From Lachnospiraceae bacterium (lineage in GTDB: Bacteria > Bacillota > Clostridia > Lachnospirales > Lachnospiraceae): DNA of 8,782 nucleotides. The stretch's first letter is position 1. Each line of letters starts with the position of its first letter. Location of the stretch: assembly GCA_900772675.1 (NCBI GenBank), contig CAAGRM010000092.1:1-8782 (forward strand), given 5' to 3'. The notes under the pieces were generated by a model that made no database searches, was not told the DNA's origin, and saw only the letters and a list, made by a program, of their open reading frames with translations. The translations under genes were made by a program, and so were the position numbers. This document shows, piece after piece, positions 6,667 through 8,782 of the stretch.

Positions 6667-6691
6667 GTGGCTTCTCGCCATATGAACTTCC

Positions 6692-6736
6692 AGAAAAGAA
6701 CGCTCATTCCTGCAGGCATGATTTGTGTTCTTTTCT
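6692..6736 (-). terminator. Long inverted repeat, likely terminator after the response regulator
   Basis: AGAAAAGAAC (6692-6701) is perfectly repeated in inverse as GTTCTTTTCT (6727-6736). Inside it, TCATTCC and GGCATGA (6704-6721) form a second stem with one mismatch around a TGCA loop. The structure lies about 30 nt after the response regulator stop. On the minus strand the inner hairpin is followed by GCGTTCTTTTCT, which could serve as the U-rich tail. It is not a classic GC-rich terminator, because its T residues lie within the outer stem, so it might instead be an RNA-processing or binding element. Confidence 0.45.
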
Positions 6737-6767
6737 TCCATTTCACATGGTTCTGAATCGTTGCGCT

Positions 6768-7457
6768 TTACGCCTTAAACCGATATCCCACGCCCCAGAT
6801 TGTCTCGATATACTGCGGCTTTGCCGTATTAAACTCAATCTTCTCGCGGATCTTCTTGATATGCACAGTAACGGTCGCAATATCTCCGATCGACTCCATG
6901 TCCCAGATTTCGCGGAACAGCTCCTCTTTTGTGAATACGCGGTTCGGATTCTCTGCAAGGAACGTCAGCAGATCAAACTCTTTCGTCGTAAACTGCTTCT
7001 CCTCACCGTTTACCCACACGCGGCGTGCCGTCTTGTCGATCTTAATGCCGCGGATTTCTACGATATCATTCTCTTTCTTGCTGCTTCCGACCAGACGGTC
7101 GTACCGTGCCAGATGAGCCTTTACACGTGCAACCAGCTCACTCGGAGAAAATGGTTTCGTCATATAATCATCCGCACCAAGTCCGAGGCCGCGGATTTTA
7201 TCGATATCATCCTTCTTGGCAGAAACCATGATAATCGGAATATCCTTCTTCTCACGCACCTCGCGGCAGATTTCAAAGCCATCCACCTCCGGCAGCATCA
7301 GATCCAGAATAAGCAGGTCAAAATCCTCTTTGAGCGCCCGCACAAGACCGGTGTCCCCCTGGTTTTCGATTTCTACCTCAAAGCCGGAAAGCTCTAAATA
7401 ATCCTTCTCCAGATCCGCAATGGATTCCTCATCCTCAACAATCAGTATCTTACTCAT
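6768..7457 (-). CDS. OmpR/PhoB-family two-component response regulator
   Basis: The product is 229 residues. The N-terminal receiver domain starts SKILIVEDEES with the acidic pocket E8/D9. The phospho-acceptor is D52 in LLILDLMLPEVDG, the switch residues are S79 (IMVSAKKDD) and Y98, and the conserved lysine is K101 in DDYMTKPFSP. The C-terminal winged-helix DNA-binding domain runs from about residue 130, including KQFTTKEFDLLTFLAENPNR, TVTVHIKKIREKI and the final IWGVGYRFKA. All catalytic residues are present. The start at 7457 is chosen over an upstream in-frame ATG at 7532 because AGGAGG sits 10 nt before it and the receiver starts directly after. Its ATG overlaps the kinase stop codon (ATGA), indicating coupled translation with the kinase. 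Its targets and stimulus are unknown; a direct link to its neighbours downstream is not shown. Confidence 0.95.
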   Translation of the reverse strand: MSKILIVEDEESIADLEKDYLELSGFEVEIENQGDTGLVRALKEDFDLLILDLMLPEVDGFEICREVREKKDIPIIMVSAKKDDIDKIRGLGLGADDYMTKPFSPSELVARVKAHLARYDRLVGSSKKENDIVEIRGIKIDKTARRVWVNGEEKQFTTKEFDLLTFLAENPNRVFTKEELFREIWDMESIGDIATVTVHIKKIREKIEFNTAKPQYIETIWGVGYRFKA

Positions 7458-8782
7458 GAAACAGGTACCTCCTGGTATTTTCTTAATACAAAGTACATCG
7501 TGGTGCCCACGCCTTCTTTGCTGGTGGCCCACACTTTTCCGCCGTGGTCTTCAAGAATCTTCTTCACGATGGAAAGACCGATGCCGCTGCCGCCCCTCGT
7601 GCTGTTGCGGGACGCGTCGGTGCGGTAGAAACGGTCGAAAATCTTCGTCAGATCCTTCGTCGCAATTCCCTTTCCGTTATCCTCAATCTCCACCTGCACA
7701 AAATCTCCCACATCACGCAGACGGATGTTAATGACTTAATGGCTCTTATCCATGTATTTGATGGAATTGCTTACAATGTTATTGATGACACGCTTGATCT
7801 GCTCCGCATCTGCAATGACGATCGGGTCGTCCTCGAGATAATTAAAGTATGTCAGATCCACATGCTGCGCGTCAAGCTCCAGATTCAGTTCTTCCACACA
7901 GTCATCGAAATAATCCGCGATATGGATTTTCGAGAACGTATACGGAATGCGGTTCGTGTCAATCTTGGAATAAAACGTCAGCTCATTGATCAGACGGTCC
8001 ATCTCATTCGCTTTGTTGTAAATGGTGCGGATGTAGCGGTCCATCTTCTCCGGCGTATTTGCCACACCGTCCATAATTCCCTCGACATAACCCTTGACCG
8101 CGGTAATCGGTGTTTTCAGGCCATGCGAAATGTTGCTGATCAGCTCTTTATTCTCTTTGTCGAACTCGACCTTTTCCTCCGCCGTCTCTTTCAGCCGGAT
8201 ACGCATCTCCTCGAAATCTTCGCAGAGATCGTTGATCTCCTCCACGCCGCACGGCTCCACGGTAAAGTCAAGATTTCCGTCCTTGATATTCTGCGTCGCC
8301 TTTTTCAGCTGCTCGAGCGGCCCGATGACTCCGCGGTAAATCCAGAGGCTGAGGCCCAGGCTCGTGAACACCAGAATCAGCACAATCACAATGACGAGTT
8401 CTTTTACCATGCCCGTAATCTGCGGCGCAATCTGATCTGTCTTGGTGACAATGAACGCACTGCATTCTTTTCCGTCCGCATTCTCATAGTCCACCTGTTT
8501 GACCATCCACTGTTTCTCATTGCGGAAATAAACGCCGCCCTTGGAATTGGCTCCCGGATCGCCGTATTTCGGCAGCTCATTTTCCAGATCCTCCGATGAC
8601 AGCTCCTCCGAGCCATTGTAAATGATGACGCCATCCTCGCGCACCGCGATAAACGACTGTTTCTTCTGCAGTCTTGCATTCAGAATCGAGAGATAATCCG
8701 TTTCTTCCAGCTTTGCGGTATCCGAATTTGCGGTATCCTCCACTTCGTCGTACTCTTCTGATGTCATCGCATTCAGCAGCAG
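7454..8782 (-). pseudogene. Sensor histidine kinase, partial at window edge and interrupted by an in-frame TAA
   Basis: The minus-strand frame enters at 8782 without a start. Numbered from an internal Met at 8767, it shows an extracytoplasmic sensor region (to about 120), a membrane helix (124-144), a HAMP linker (about 145-197), HisKA with NISHGLKTPITAVKGY (His 215, codon 8125-8123), and the N-box NNIVSN (329-334). A TAA follows at 7738-7736, right after SIKYMDKSH. The same frame continues unchanged for 93 more codons with the missing parts: VEIEDNGKGI (D-box), IFDRFYRTDA (F-box), GGSGIGLSIVKKIL (G2 box), ending at TGA 7456-7454. It is therefore a single nonsense codon, with no frameshift. 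The product as read would end inside the ATPase domain and could not bind ATP normally. A sequencing error, a recent mutation or suppression are possible. Restart at a GTG at 7711 has no evident Shine-Dalgarno. Gly follows the active His where Glu or Asp is usual. Confidence 0.88.

Noticed and set aside
7458..7532. 25-residue N-terminal extension of the response regulator
   Set aside because: It lies inside the kinase G2-box region in another frame; the receiver domain starts directly at the 7457 ATG after AGGAGG.
7736..7738. Frameshift as explanation of the kinase break
   Set aside because: Both halves are in the same reading frame, so an indel is not needed. Selenocysteine or pyrrolysine recoding is also excluded because the codon is TAA.
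7544..8599. A 351-codon open frame on the plus strand
   Set aside because: It is wholly antisense to the histidine kinase, whose HAMP, HisKA and ATPase motifs are unmistakable. The predicted protein has no recognisable domain and no good ribosome binding site was found.

Overview
The window looks like a chromosomal segment from a spore-forming, low-to-moderate GC Clostridia, most likely a Lachnospiraceae-type Firmicute. The reasons are the holB-ricT-trmN6-rsmI order that Firmicutes keep, a SpmA-type spore maturation gene, purine-rich AGGAGG-like ribosome binding sites and sigma-A-like promoters. This placement is inference from gene content; no species can be named from the sequence alone. 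All eight supported genes lie on the minus strand, so transcription runs from high to low coordinates.

Reading in the direction of transcription: (1) 8782-6768 is a two-component system. The histidine kinase comes first, truncated by the window edge and interrupted by an in-frame TAA. An intact OmpR-family response regulator follows, overlapping the kinase stop by 4 nt (ATGA). (2) 6767-6601 is a 167-bp intergenic region with a long inverted repeat and a 9-bp direct repeat. (3) 6600-3952 carries a divergent guanylate-kinase-like protein, the DNA polymerase III delta' subunit (holB) and the PSP1/RicT protein. It ends at a clear rho-independent terminator. (4) 3925-2040 is a separate unit with its own sigma-A-like promoter: a TrmN6/YfiC-type tRNA methyltransferase, then RsmI, the 16S rRNA 2'-O-methyltransferase. 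(5) 1946-448 is a MATE efflux pump gene with its own extended -10 promoter, followed by a hairpin. (6) 346-1 is the N-terminal 115 residues of SpmA, running off the window.

The housekeeping core (delta' clamp loader, RicT, tRNA and rRNA methylation) matches the Bacillus subtilis holB-yaaT-yabA-yabB-yazA-yabC neighbourhood without yabA and yazA. A guanylate-kinase-like gene stands upstream of holB, in the general area where tmk lies in Bacillus. I see no new multi-gene system. The most informative anomaly is the histidine kinase: a TAA stop separates its HisKA/N-box part from the rest of its ATP-binding domain, and the residue after the phospho-accepting histidine is glycine instead of the usual acidic residue. 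The partner regulator remains intact. No tRNA, rRNA, CRISPR array or insertion sequence was seen, and no gene-free stretch exceeds 300 bp.
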